Shown here one piece after another: positions 1 to 5,175 of a stretch of DNA of 5,184 bases (position 1 is the stretch's first letter; every line of letters starts with the position of its first letter). The translations under genes were made by a program, and so were the position numbers. This DNA comes from Nostocaceae cyanobacterium CSSed10_463m (GTDB lineage: Bacteria; Cyanobacteriota; Cyanobacteriia; Cyanobacteriales; Nostocaceae), in the NCBI GenBank assembly GCA_003556955.1, contig PWQB01000471.1, positions 1-5,184 on the forward strand, in the 5' to 3' direction. The notes beneath the pieces were generated by a model. That model was not told where the DNA came from. It saw only the letters and a list, made by a program, of their open reading frames with translations, and searched no databases.

Positions 1-1125
1 AAGCTGGGAGTCGATATTTTCTTGGGGAGTGGTCGGTTTGCAGGTGATAATATCATTGAAGTTGGTGAACAAAAACTTCGCTTTAAAAAAGCTGTGATTG
101 CAACTGGTGCTAGAGCAGTACGACCCGCTATTAAGGGATTAGAAGCATCTGGATTTCTCACGAATGAAACAGTATTTTCCCTCACAGAACTCCCTCCACG
201 TTTAGCAGTAATTGGTGGTGGTCCCATTGGTTGTGAATTAGCTCAAGCTTTCCAACGTTTGGGTTCTCAAGTTACCCTGTTTCATAAGGATGCTCACATA
301 TTAAATAAAGAAGATAGCGAAGCCGCAGAAATTATCCAAAATCGTTTTATCCAGGAAAATATACATTTGGTTTTGAATAGCCAAATCCAAAATGTAGAAA
401 AAACCCCAGAAGGAAAGCTGATTAACTTTCTCAGTAATGGTTCTCCAATGTCAATTGTTGTTGATGAGATTTTAGTTGGTGCGGGACGCGCACCGAATGT
501 TGAAGGCTTAAATTTAGAAGCTGTTGGGGTGGAATTTGACCAAAGAAAGGGGGTGAAAGTTAATGATTATCTCCAGACAACAAACCCCAAAATTTATGCC
601 GCCGGCGATATCTGTATGAACTGGAAATTTACTCACGCAGCTGATGCAGCAGCAAGAATTGTCATTAAGAATACTCTGTTTTCTCCCTTTGGCTTGGGAA
701 AATCCAAACTTAGTAGTATAGTGATGCCTTGGGTAACATATACTGACCCAGAAATTGCTCATGTGGGAATGTACGAAAACGAAGCTCAAGAAAAGGGTTT
801 TGATATCAATACAATCAAAATTCCTTTTAGTAGTGTAGACCGAGCGATTACAGATGGTGAAGAAGATGGATTTGTGAAAATTATCCATAAAAAAGGTTCC
901 GACCAAATTTTAGGAGCAACAATTGTCTCCCGTCATGCTGGAGAAACAATTAGTGAAATAACTACAGCAATTGTGAATAAGATTGGTTTAAATGGATTAT
1001 CTGGTGTAATTCATCCTTACCCAACTCAAGCAGAAGCGATTAAAAAAGCCGCAGATGCTTATCGCCGGACTTTGTTAACACCAACATCAAAAAGAATTTT
1101 AGAATTGCTAACGAAGTTATCTTAA
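1..1125 (+). CDS. Mercuric reductase-like FAD/NAD(P)-dependent disulfide oxidoreductase, 5'-truncated by the window edge
   Basis: The frame is open to base 1, and the TTG at 22 is only an internal codon, so this is the last 374 residues of a longer protein. Class I flavoprotein disulfide reductases of this type are usually 450-510 residues, so about 100-140 N-terminal residues are missing, including the first FAD GxGxxG and the redox CxxxxC. Visible parts (fragment numbering): ATGAR at 35-39; the NAD(P)H Rossmann motif GGGPIG at 72-77; GAGRAPN near 160-166; the second FAD motif YAAGDIC at 199-205; the dimerisation domain starting around MPWVTYTDPE (242-251); and the catalytic HPYPTQAE (338-345), with the His-Glu pair used in flavin/disulfide chemistry. 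DRA plus GEEDGF near 280-290 is MerA-like. The C-terminal vicinal Cys pair that delivers Hg(II) in true MerA is absent, as the tail has no cysteine. It probably reduces another disulfide or small-molecule substrate in the cytosol. The mercury annotation should not be taken literally. Confidence 0.9.
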   Translation, partial: KLGVDIFLGSGRFAGDNIIEVGEQKLRFKKAVIATGARAVRPAIKGLEASGFLTNETVFSLTELPPRLAVIGGGPIGCELAQAFQRLGSQVTLFHKDAHILNKEDSEAAEIIQNRFIQENIHLVLNSQIQNVEKTPEGKLINFLSNGSPMSIVVDEILVGAGRAPNVEGLNLEAVGVEFDQRKGVKVNDYLQTTNPKIYAAGDICMNWKFTHAADAAARIVIKNTLFSPFGLGKSKLSSIVMPWVTYTDPEIAHVGMYENEAQEKGFDINTIKIPFSSVDRAITDGEEDGFVKIIHKKGSDQILGATIVSRHAGETISEITTAIVNKIGLNGLSGVIHPYPTQAEAIKKAADAYRRTLLTPTSKRILELLTKLS

Positions 1126-1186
1126 TACTTTCGAGATTAAAATAATATGCCAGTTGTGTACATGATATTAAAAATACATACTTTAC

Positions 1187-1213
1187 AAAAATCATTAGGG
1201 ATGCTCCCTAATG
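1187..1213 (-). terminator. Rho-independent terminator for the leftward gene cluster
   Basis: A perfect 9-bp stem, CATTAGGGA (1193-1201) with TCCCTAATG (1205-1213), closes a 3-nt loop. Read on the minus strand it is followed by A and then five U residues (1191-1187). It begins 11 nt after the stop codon of the alpha/beta-hydrolase gene, as expected for an intrinsic terminator. On the plus strand the stem is followed by TATAAAAA rather than a U-run, so it would terminate the convergent oxidoreductase gene only weakly. That gene has no better terminator between its stop at 1125 and this site. Confidence 0.75.
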
Positions 1214-1224
1214 TATAAAAAGTG

Positions 1225-2163
1225 CTAAGGTGTGGGTTTTTCAGTAGAATTAGATAATCCGGCGATAAATGGTGCGATCGCTTCTACAAATTCCGCAGTT
1301 GATTCATAAGGTAAAACGTTGCGTCCCGGTAATTTAATTCCACTACCTTGAGGTAAACAACCAAGATAATCAGCCATGCGTTCGTCTGGTGTTTCTTGTT
1401 TACCTTCTTTGCTAATACTTGATGCTGCTTCTCCTAAAACTACCAATGTCGGCTGGTTAATACAAGCAAGATAACCACTGTAATCCTGTCGCCAAAATCC
1501 AGCCAAAAACGAAAATACTGCATGGCGACTTTCAGGATTTTCAGCCCCTGCAACTAACATATCTAACCACTCTTTATCTACAGCATTTTCTGAACCAAAA
1601 AGTTGCCGAATTGAGAAAGAGCGTAAAAACTTTTCTGTCCGCGCATAGCGATAAAAAGCACTTCCAAGCGGGGAATTAAAAATATTCCAAGCTATTTTAT
1701 GCTGTAATGCTGATGAATTTTTCGTAATCACTGGCCAAGCAGGAGGCCCAGCTAAAATCATGCCAGCAATTAAATTTGCTTGTTTCTGTACTAACTCTAT
1801 AGCAACTGGTAATAAAGCCCCTTGCACGACAATTACAACAGGTTGTTTAACTACTGTTTGCAAAAAGTAATCTAGTTGTTCTGCCCAATCTTTAGGAGTA
1901 TAAGCCACACGAGGCATATCACTATCACCACATCCTAGTAAGTCAGGATTGTAAATAGTATTTTTCTGCCCTGTTGTATACCATTGGGTGCGAAATCTTT
2001 GCCAAAATTGCCGTGATAACCCTACACCAATGGGATGTATTAAAAGTAAAGGTAAACCCTCACTGTTGGAATTAGGCGGTTGATGTAGTTCGTATGCACA
2101 ACGATAATTTTTCCAGGTGTAAAACTGGGTAGGAGATATTCTAATATTGAATGTGTTGACCAT
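1225..2163 (-). CDS. Alpha/beta-hydrolase-fold protein with a degenerate catalytic triad
   Basis: This 312-residue protein has the length and landmarks of the alpha/beta-hydrolase superfamily. It has the oxyanion-side strand and turn LLLIHPIGVG (39-48), the strand and loop YNPDLLGCGDSD (71-82), the nucleophile-elbow region VVIVVQGALLPVAIEL (109-124), a cap-like helical segment (about 150-230), the strand TLVVLGE (239-245) and a C-terminal helix ending EFVEAIAPFI (291-300). Aligned by eye to the family patterns, the nucleophile Ser is Gly115, the acid normally found in GExD is Ala247, and the His normally found in GHxxxxE is Asn282. It is therefore probably not a classical serine hydrolase. 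No signal peptide or membrane helix is obvious, so it is probably cytosolic. The ATG at 2163 lies 4 bp after the stop of the upstream SDR gene and has no clear Shine-Dalgarno sequence, so translational coupling is likely. A HIP1 site (1274-1281) lies within codons 295-297. The fold is confident; the function is unknown. Confidence 0.88.
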   Translation of the reverse strand: MVNTFNIRISPTQFYTWKNYRCAYELHQPPNSNSEGLPLLLIHPIGVGLSRQFWQRFRTQWYTTGQKNTIYNPDLLGCGDSDMPRVAYTPKDWAEQLDYFLQTVVKQPVVIVVQGALLPVAIELVQKQANLIAGMILAGPPAWPVITKNSSALQHKIAWNIFNSPLGSAFYRYARTEKFLRSFSIRQLFGSENAVDKEWLDMLVAGAENPESRHAVFSFLAGFWRQDYSGYLACINQPTLVVLGEAASSISKEGKQETPDERMADYLGCLPQGSGIKLPGRNVLPYESTAEFVEAIAPFIAGLSNSTEKPTP

Positions 2164-2167
2164 AGGA

Positions 2168-2992
2168 TTAAAAAATTATGTAGGGATGAATTAATTTATA
2201 GCCAGCAGCTTTGATTTTTTGATTTGATACTTTAGCATTATATGGACGGTGACTTGTGGCAGTATGATCCCATTGTACTTTGGGTAAATTGTGTTTTTCC
2301 ATTAAGCTGTCTAATAACTCTCGACTGGTTAAACCAGCATCATCTACTAAATTGTAAATACCTCGTAAATGATTTAAACGCACAAACTCTATAGCCCCAA
2401 CAATATCATCTAGGTGAATCCAATTAGCGACATCTTCACCATTACCGGGACGAGTTGTGCCAGGAACTCTACTAAATATTTTGATTAGTTCTCTGTTAGG
2501 GCCATAAATACCCCCTAATCTTAAGATACAAACACGAAGCTTTTCACTAGACGCTGCTAGTAATACATCTTCAGTTGCTTTGAGAATTTTGCCATTATCA
2601 TGGCTGGATGTAGCTGGGGTTGCTTCATCTACCCAAGCACCATTATGGTCGCCATAAACTGAATAACTTCCCGTATATATTAGCTGCTTAACATTAGGAG
2701 TATCCTGCAAAATTTCCACTAGAGTTTGGGCAGTATGGAGATAAGTACTTTCATATAAATCTGCTCCTTTTGCGCCAATACTTAACAGAACAATATCTTG
2801 ATTTTGCAAGACAGATTTTAGTTGTTCTCGGTCATTTCCTTGGGTGACTACAACTTTTTGGGCTACTTTTTGTAAAGTTGGTACACGCTCAGGGCTAGTT
2901 GTGGTAGCTGTTACCATAAAAGTCATTTTTTGCTGCCACAATTGAGCAACTGCACAGCCAACGTAACCACAACCAATAATAGCAATGTTCAT
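2168..2992 (-). CDS. Atypical SDR / NAD-dependent epimerase-dehydratase-like protein (YeeZ-like)
   Basis: This 274-residue Rossmann-fold protein starts MNIAIIGCGYVGCAVAQ, with the dinucleotide-binding GxGxxG at residues 7-12. Extended-SDR landmarks follow: LIYTGSYSVYGD (104-115), LRLGGIYGPNR (157-167), NWIHLDDIVGAI (190-201, the 'h.dD' motif of epimerases) and a C-terminal NQKIKAAGYKLIHPY (257-271). The usual YxxxK catalytic pair is not visible where expected: the segment NGKILKATE (133-141) aligns with the family's YGKSKLAAE, giving Asn133 for Tyr and Leu137 for Lys. This resembles the atypical SDRs that include E. coli YeeZ, which keep the nucleotide fold but have an altered active site. 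An in-frame TGA lies 6 nt before the ATG at 2992, so no upstream start is possible. No Shine-Dalgarno sequence is present near that ATG. It is probably cytosolic and binds NAD(P)(H); the substrate is unknown. Confidence 0.87.
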   Translation of the reverse strand: MNIAIIGCGYVGCAVAQLWQQKMTFMVTATTTSPERVPTLQKVAQKVVVTQGNDREQLKSVLQNQDIVLLSIGAKGADLYESTYLHTAQTLVEILQDTPNVKQLIYTGSYSVYGDHNGAWVDEATPATSSHDNGKILKATEDVLLAASSEKLRVCILRLGGIYGPNRELIKIFSRVPGTTRPGNGEDVANWIHLDDIVGAIEFVRLNHLRGIYNLVDDAGLTSRELLDSLMEKHNLPKVQWDHTATSHRPYNAKVSNQKIKAAGYKLIHPYIIF

Positions 2993-3032
2993 AAATCAAG
3001 CGGATTTTTTGAGTCAATAGGATGCGTCTTTA

Positions 3033-3068
3033 AGTTAACAATACCTCCTTTATGTCCTGATGTTAACT
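3033..3068 (-). promoter_or_regulatory. Intercistronic stem-loop with a Shine-Dalgarno-like loop
   Basis: AGTTAACA (3033-3040) and TGTTAACT (3061-3068) are perfect 8-base reverse complements separated by 20 nt. In minus-strand RNA the stem contains the UAA stop of the J-domain gene (3065-3063), and the loop displays AAGGAGG (3050-3044), a near-perfect anti-16S match. No ATG or GTG lies at a usable distance downstream of it: TTG at 3041-3039 is too close and opens only a three-codon frame. The SDR start is about 50 nt further on. The element may tune translation or RNA processing between the two genes, or may be coincidental. No U-tract follows it, so it is not a normal terminator. Confidence 0.4.
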
Positions 3069-3710
3069 ATGAATGACACCATCAGGCATAATTGCCCCAG
3101 CTAAGTTAGCACCAATTAATTTTACCAGTAGGCGATCGCCTGAACGAATCCGCGCTCCTGTCAAGTCGGCTCCGCGCAAGTCAGCCCCACTCAAGTCCGC
3201 ACCAATCAAGTTAGTGGAGCGCAAGTTAGCCTCTCTCATGTCGGCTAAAAGTAAGTTAGCTCGAAACAAATTTGCTGAGGATAAATTTGCCCCTCGGAGA
3301 ATAACTTTATGCATAAAAGTGTCACTGAGATCCGCCCCACTCAAGTCAGCATAACTCAAGTTTCTGCCAGATAAATCTTTGTTACTTAAGTTAGAACCAC
3401 TGAAATCTTTACCACTTAAATCAGGGTGAGTATTAGGTGGTTTATAGGTACTTTGAGGTGGTTTTCTGGGTTGAGAAGGTGGAGAAGAATAAATATTTTT
3501 TTGCTTACCATGTAAAGAGCGCAATTTATCACGAGCTTCATTAATAGCTTTGAGCTTGTCTTGGGCTTTCTTCAGTAAGCGGTGATTATCTTGAGGAATG
3601 CGATCAGGATGCCAAATAAAAACCAAGTCTTTATAAGCTTGATTGACTTCCTCAAGTGTTGCTCCAGGTTCTATTTCTAAAATTCTATAATACTGCTCCA
3701 TCTCGCTCAT
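3063..3710 (-). CDS. J-domain (DnaJ-like) protein with C-terminal pentapeptide-repeat domain
   Basis: This 215-residue protein starts at the ATG at 3710. A frame extension to TTG at 3734 adds eight residues and has no ribosome-binding support; an ATG at 3701, just before EQYYRIL, is a possible alternative. Residues 4-68 are a J domain: YYRILEIEPGAT, then a helix ending in the signature HPD at 34-36, then KAINEARDKLR. J domains stimulate Hsp70/DnaK ATPase through HPD. A Pro/Ser/Gln-rich linker (about 72-96) follows. From residue 97 there are 23 pentads in unbroken register (A/D/N-L-x-x), predicting a right-handed quadrilateral beta-helix of nearly six turns. The central residue is Leu, Ile, Met or Phe in all but one pentad (Arg193). 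It lacks the Gly/Phe and zinc-finger regions of classical DnaJ, so it is a specialised co-chaperone or adaptor and not housekeeping DnaJ. It is the first gene of the leftward cluster, 70 nt before the SDR gene. No signal peptide was seen. Confidence 0.92.
   Translation of the reverse strand: MSEMEQYYRILEIEPGATLEEVNQAYKDLVFIWHPDRIPQDNHRLLKKAQDKLKAINEARDKLRSLHGKQKNIYSSPPSQPRKPPQSTYKPPNTHPDLSGKDFSGSNLSNKDLSGRNLSYADLSGADLSDTFMHKVILRGANLSSANLFRANLLLADMREANLRSTNLIGADLSGADLRGADLTGARIRSGDRLLVKLIGANLAGAIMPDGVIHS
3076..3420 (-). repeat. 15-bp coding repeats of the pentapeptide domain
   Basis: The 23 pentads give an imperfect 15-bp periodicity in the DNA, visible on the plus strand as recurring CAAGTCAGC, CAAGTCCGC and CAAGTTAGC blocks between about 3176 and 3361. 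The periodicity explains the Ser/Ala/Lys/Pro-rich open frame on the opposite strand (3073-3354), which is a shadow and not a gene. The array could expand or contract by slippage. Confidence 0.8.
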
Positions 3711-4011
3711 TATGATATTTTTGTGGACAATCAAATTAAGTATGAGTGATGCAGCCGCTAGATAAAACCTACTCCCATCTACTCATGAGACTGGAGTGTT
3801 TTATAGTTCCGGTTTTAGCCAAGCCCGTGGGTGGTTTTTGTCCACAGGTATAAGTTCCAGAAAAGCTTCTCCTTATCTACTCTAAATTTAATACTGAGAT
3901 TCAAATATTATACAGGCGTATCTTCGCTAACTCAGTTCATAAATAACCTTTTTGTGAACAAATGTGAAAATACAGTAGGAATTCCCACCTCTATGAGATA
4001 CACCAAAAATT

Positions 4012-4040
4012 AATTGACCACAGATGGACACAGATCAATT
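4012..4040. repeat. CACAGAT tandem pair flanked by an AATTGA/TCAATT inverted repeat
   Basis: CACAGAT occurs at 4019-4025 and again at 4029-4035, a 10-bp period. The pair is bracketed by AATTGA (4012-4017) and its reverse complement TCAATT (4035-4040). From general memory, similar 'ccacagatg-acacagat' strings are dispersed in many cyanobacterial and other bacterial genomes, so this is probably an interspersed repeat copy. Its function is unknown. Confidence 0.5.
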
Positions 4041-4062
4041 AGTACCTTAACCGAAACTGGAA

Positions 4063-4090
4063 TGCGATCGCCTGCGGCTGGCGCTTCGCA
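4063..4090. repeat. HIP1-containing hairpin repeat
   Basis: The octamer GCGATCGC (4064-4071) is embedded in a GC-rich imperfect hairpin. TGCGA (4063-4067) pairs with TCGCA (4086-4090) and CGCC (4069-4072) with GGCG (4080-4083), around the loop TGCGGCT, with one base bulged on one side and two on the other. It stands out from the AT-rich surroundings. Similar GC-rich hairpins with CTGCGGC and GCTTCGC cores are common interspersed elements in Nostoc-type genomes (recalled, not searched). Confidence 0.6.
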
Positions 4091-4313
4091 CTATCGTTGG
4101 GGTAGTTGTGGATCGATGTAGTTATTTATCATCAACCTTATACCTATTTTCCCACTTCATCTAGATATTGTTCATAAAAAGTTTTTATACCAAACAAATA
4201 CTAGCAAAAATGTGGCATTTAATGCAGATTTACTATATGCGTGTAGGTTGGTTTTCAATTATTTAGGGTTGTAAACTACTAAGAACATCTGGCTTTGTGG
4301 TATAAATTCAATT

Positions 4314-4354
4314 ATTCCAATTTCCGGAATCCCTTGTCTCCAATGTGGAGATAA
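4314..4354 (+). promoter_or_regulatory. Two consecutive small hairpins upstream of the DUF4360-like gene
   Basis: The first hairpin pairs ATTCC (4314-4318) with GGAAT (4326-4330). The second pairs TTGTCTCC (4334-4341) with GGAGATAA (4347-4354), an 8-bp stem with one G-U pair and the 5-nt loop AATGT. They end 31 nt before the ATG at 4386, so they could sit in the 5' leader or overlap operator sequence. No U-tract immediately follows, and the region is too short and simple for a known riboswitch class. A regulatory role is inferred from position only. Confidence 0.3.
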
Positions 4355-4385
4355 CACTAGTAAAAATACATAATCCAATTAAGTT

Positions 4386-4991
4386 ATGAACCATCCCAGC
4401 TTCAAGAAAACATCTCTCAACTTTGTCAATGCTGTTCTAGCTGCGGCTACACTGACTACAATTGCTGTCAGTCCTGCCCTTGCTAACAAAAAAGTTGAAA
4501 TTTTAGGTGCAGAATATGGTGGAAACGGTTGTCCTAGTGGAACTGCTGCTGTGAGTGTCAGCCCCGATGGACAAGAGCTAAGTATTCTTTTTGATGAGTT
4601 TATAGCTCTGGGGAATCAGTCCTCACAAAGTCGTAAAAGCTGTAACTTAAGCATTCCCATTAAAGTACCCCAAGGCTTTCAAATCTCCCTCTATGATGTT
4701 GATTATCGGGGGTATGTTGCTCCCAAAACAACTGGCAGATTAAGAGCCGAGTACTTCTTTGCTGGTCAGAGGGGGCCAGTTTTTTCTAGGACATTTAGAG
4801 GTGAAACTGACTATAATGTTCGAGATAAATTAGCAACTGTGGCTAATGTTTGGTCACGCTGTGGCGACAGTGTAAATATGCGCGTAAATGCGGCCATGAT
4901 CGCAAGTGGTCAAGGTATGGCGACTGTTGACTCCTTCGACCTCTCCCACCGTGGTTTGGTGTATCATATTAAATATCGTCAGTGTCGGTAA
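4386..4991 (+). CDS. Secreted DUF4360-like protein with four cysteines
   Basis: This 201-residue protein has a typical Sec signal peptide: basic KK at residues 7-8, a hydrophobic stretch at about 12-30 (VNAVLAAATLTTIAVSPALA), and a predicted signal peptidase I site after ALA at residue 33. The mature part of about 168 residues begins NKKVEILGAEYGGNGCPSGT. That GNGCP motif, a FDEF strand (69-72), the KSCNLSIPIKVPQGF segment (84-98) and YRGYV (107-111) match my recollection of the DUF4360 pattern. Exactly four cysteines remain after cleavage (49, 86, 159, 200), compatible with two disulfides in an exported beta-rich protein. It is likely periplasmic or extracellular; no anchor, lipobox or enzymatic motif is visible. 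The ATG at 4386 lacks a Shine-Dalgarno sequence but is the only start that yields the complete signal peptide. It is transcribed alone, divergently from the leftward cluster. The molecular function is unknown. Confidence 0.88.
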   Translation: MNHPSFKKTSLNFVNAVLAAATLTTIAVSPALANKKVEILGAEYGGNGCPSGTAAVSVSPDGQELSILFDEFIALGNQSSQSRKSCNLSIPIKVPQGFQISLYDVDYRGYVAPKTTGRLRAEYFFAGQRGPVFSRTFRGETDYNVRDKLATVANVWSRCGDSVNMRVNAAMIASGQGMATVDSFDLSHRGLVYHIKYRQCR

Positions 4992-5038
4992 TTATTCTCA
5001 AAATAAAGAGCAATAAAACTCTTAGCTATTTGACCAAG

Positions 5039-5078
5039 CCCCCTGCGGGTGGGGTGTAGGGTCTCTGACAGGTGTAGG
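5039..5078. repeat. GC-rich inverted and GGTGTAGG direct repeats
   Basis: CCCC (5039-5042) can pair with GGGG (5051-5054). GGTGTAGG occurs at 5053-5060 and again at 5071-5078, an 18-bp spacing. The GGGTGTAGGG type of string is frequent in intergenic DNA of Nostoc relatives (recalled). It lies 47 nt after the DUF4360-like gene and lacks the immediate U-tract of an intrinsic terminator, although TTTTTT follows the second copy (5077-5082). Confidence 0.4.
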
Positions 5079-5102
5079 TTTTTTACATTCTCGTGAGGGT
5101 AA

Positions 5103-5153
5103 GACAAGGTGGACAAGGAAGGATAGTAGACAAGGGAGGAAAACCGGACAAAA
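5103..5153. repeat. Degenerate 9-bp-period GACAAGG repeat
   Basis: GACAAGG occurs at 5103-5109, 5112-5118 and 5129-5135, with a decayed copy GACAAAA at 5147-5153. The spacings are 9, 17 and 18 bp, close to multiples of nine. Heterocystous cyanobacteria are known for short tandemly repeated repetitive (STRR) sequences; this looks like a worn member of that general kind. No coding frame with family features runs through it. Confidence 0.5.
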
Positions 5154-5156
5154 TCA

Positions 5157-5175
5157 TATTGTTTTGGTAACAATA
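5157..5175. other. AT-rich perfect stem-loop near the right edge
   Basis: TATTGTT (5157-5163) and AACAATA (5169-5175) form a 7-bp perfect stem with loop TTGGT. Its partner gene, if any, is outside the window, so no role can be assigned. Confidence 0.3.

Larger units (their letters stand above)
3711..4385. other. Gene-free divergent intergenic region
   Basis: This region lies between the leftward cluster and the rightward secreted-protein gene and should hold both promoters. No convincing coding sequence is present. The open frame at 3831-4013 (+) starts with GTG, has no ribosome-binding site and has an unremarkable composition. A -10-like TATAAA occurs at 4301-4306 (+) and another at 3805-3800 (-), but neither has a -35 at normal spacing. 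No canonical NtcA site (GTA-N8-TAC) was seen. The region holds the CACAGAT repeat, the HIP1-centred hairpin and the hairpins before 4386, which are listed separately. Confidence 0.7.

Noticed and set aside
514..906. Minus-strand open frame of 130 codons
   Set aside because: It lies wholly inside the well-supported oxidoreductase gene, is Cys/Phe/His-rich as antisense frames often are, and has no family motif.
3073..3354. Plus-strand open frame rich in Lys-Ser-Ala-Pro
   Set aside because: It is the exact antisense of the pentapeptide-repeat region; its periodicity is inherited from the 15-bp coding repeats and it has no ribosome-binding site.
3771..3797. ACTCC/GGAGT inverted repeat around palindrome CTCATGAG
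   Set aside because: The 5-bp outer arms and the mismatched interior are too weak to claim an operator without comparative data.
3819..3840. Terminator-like CCA..CC/GG..TGG hairpin followed by TTTTT on the plus strand
   Set aside because: No plus-strand gene lies upstream to be terminated, and the stem is short and bulged.
3722..3846. 9-bp inverted repeat TGTGGACAA ... TTGTCCACA, arms 107 bp apart
   Set aside because: One such match is expected by chance in a spacer this size, and no transposase or target duplication accompanies it.
3831..4013. 60-codon plus-strand frame in the divergent spacer
   Set aside because: It has a GTG start, no Shine-Dalgarno sequence, no recognisable motif and an AT-driven composition.
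3711..4385. Possible NtcA or classical -35/-10 promoters
   Set aside because: No GTA-N8-TAC palindrome was found, and the TATAAA-like boxes lack a correctly spaced -35 element, so no promoter position can be stated.
5006..5023. AAGAG/CTCTT hairpin just after the DUF4360-like stop as a terminator
   Set aside because: The stem is only 5 bp and AT-rich with an 8-nt loop, and no U-tract follows.
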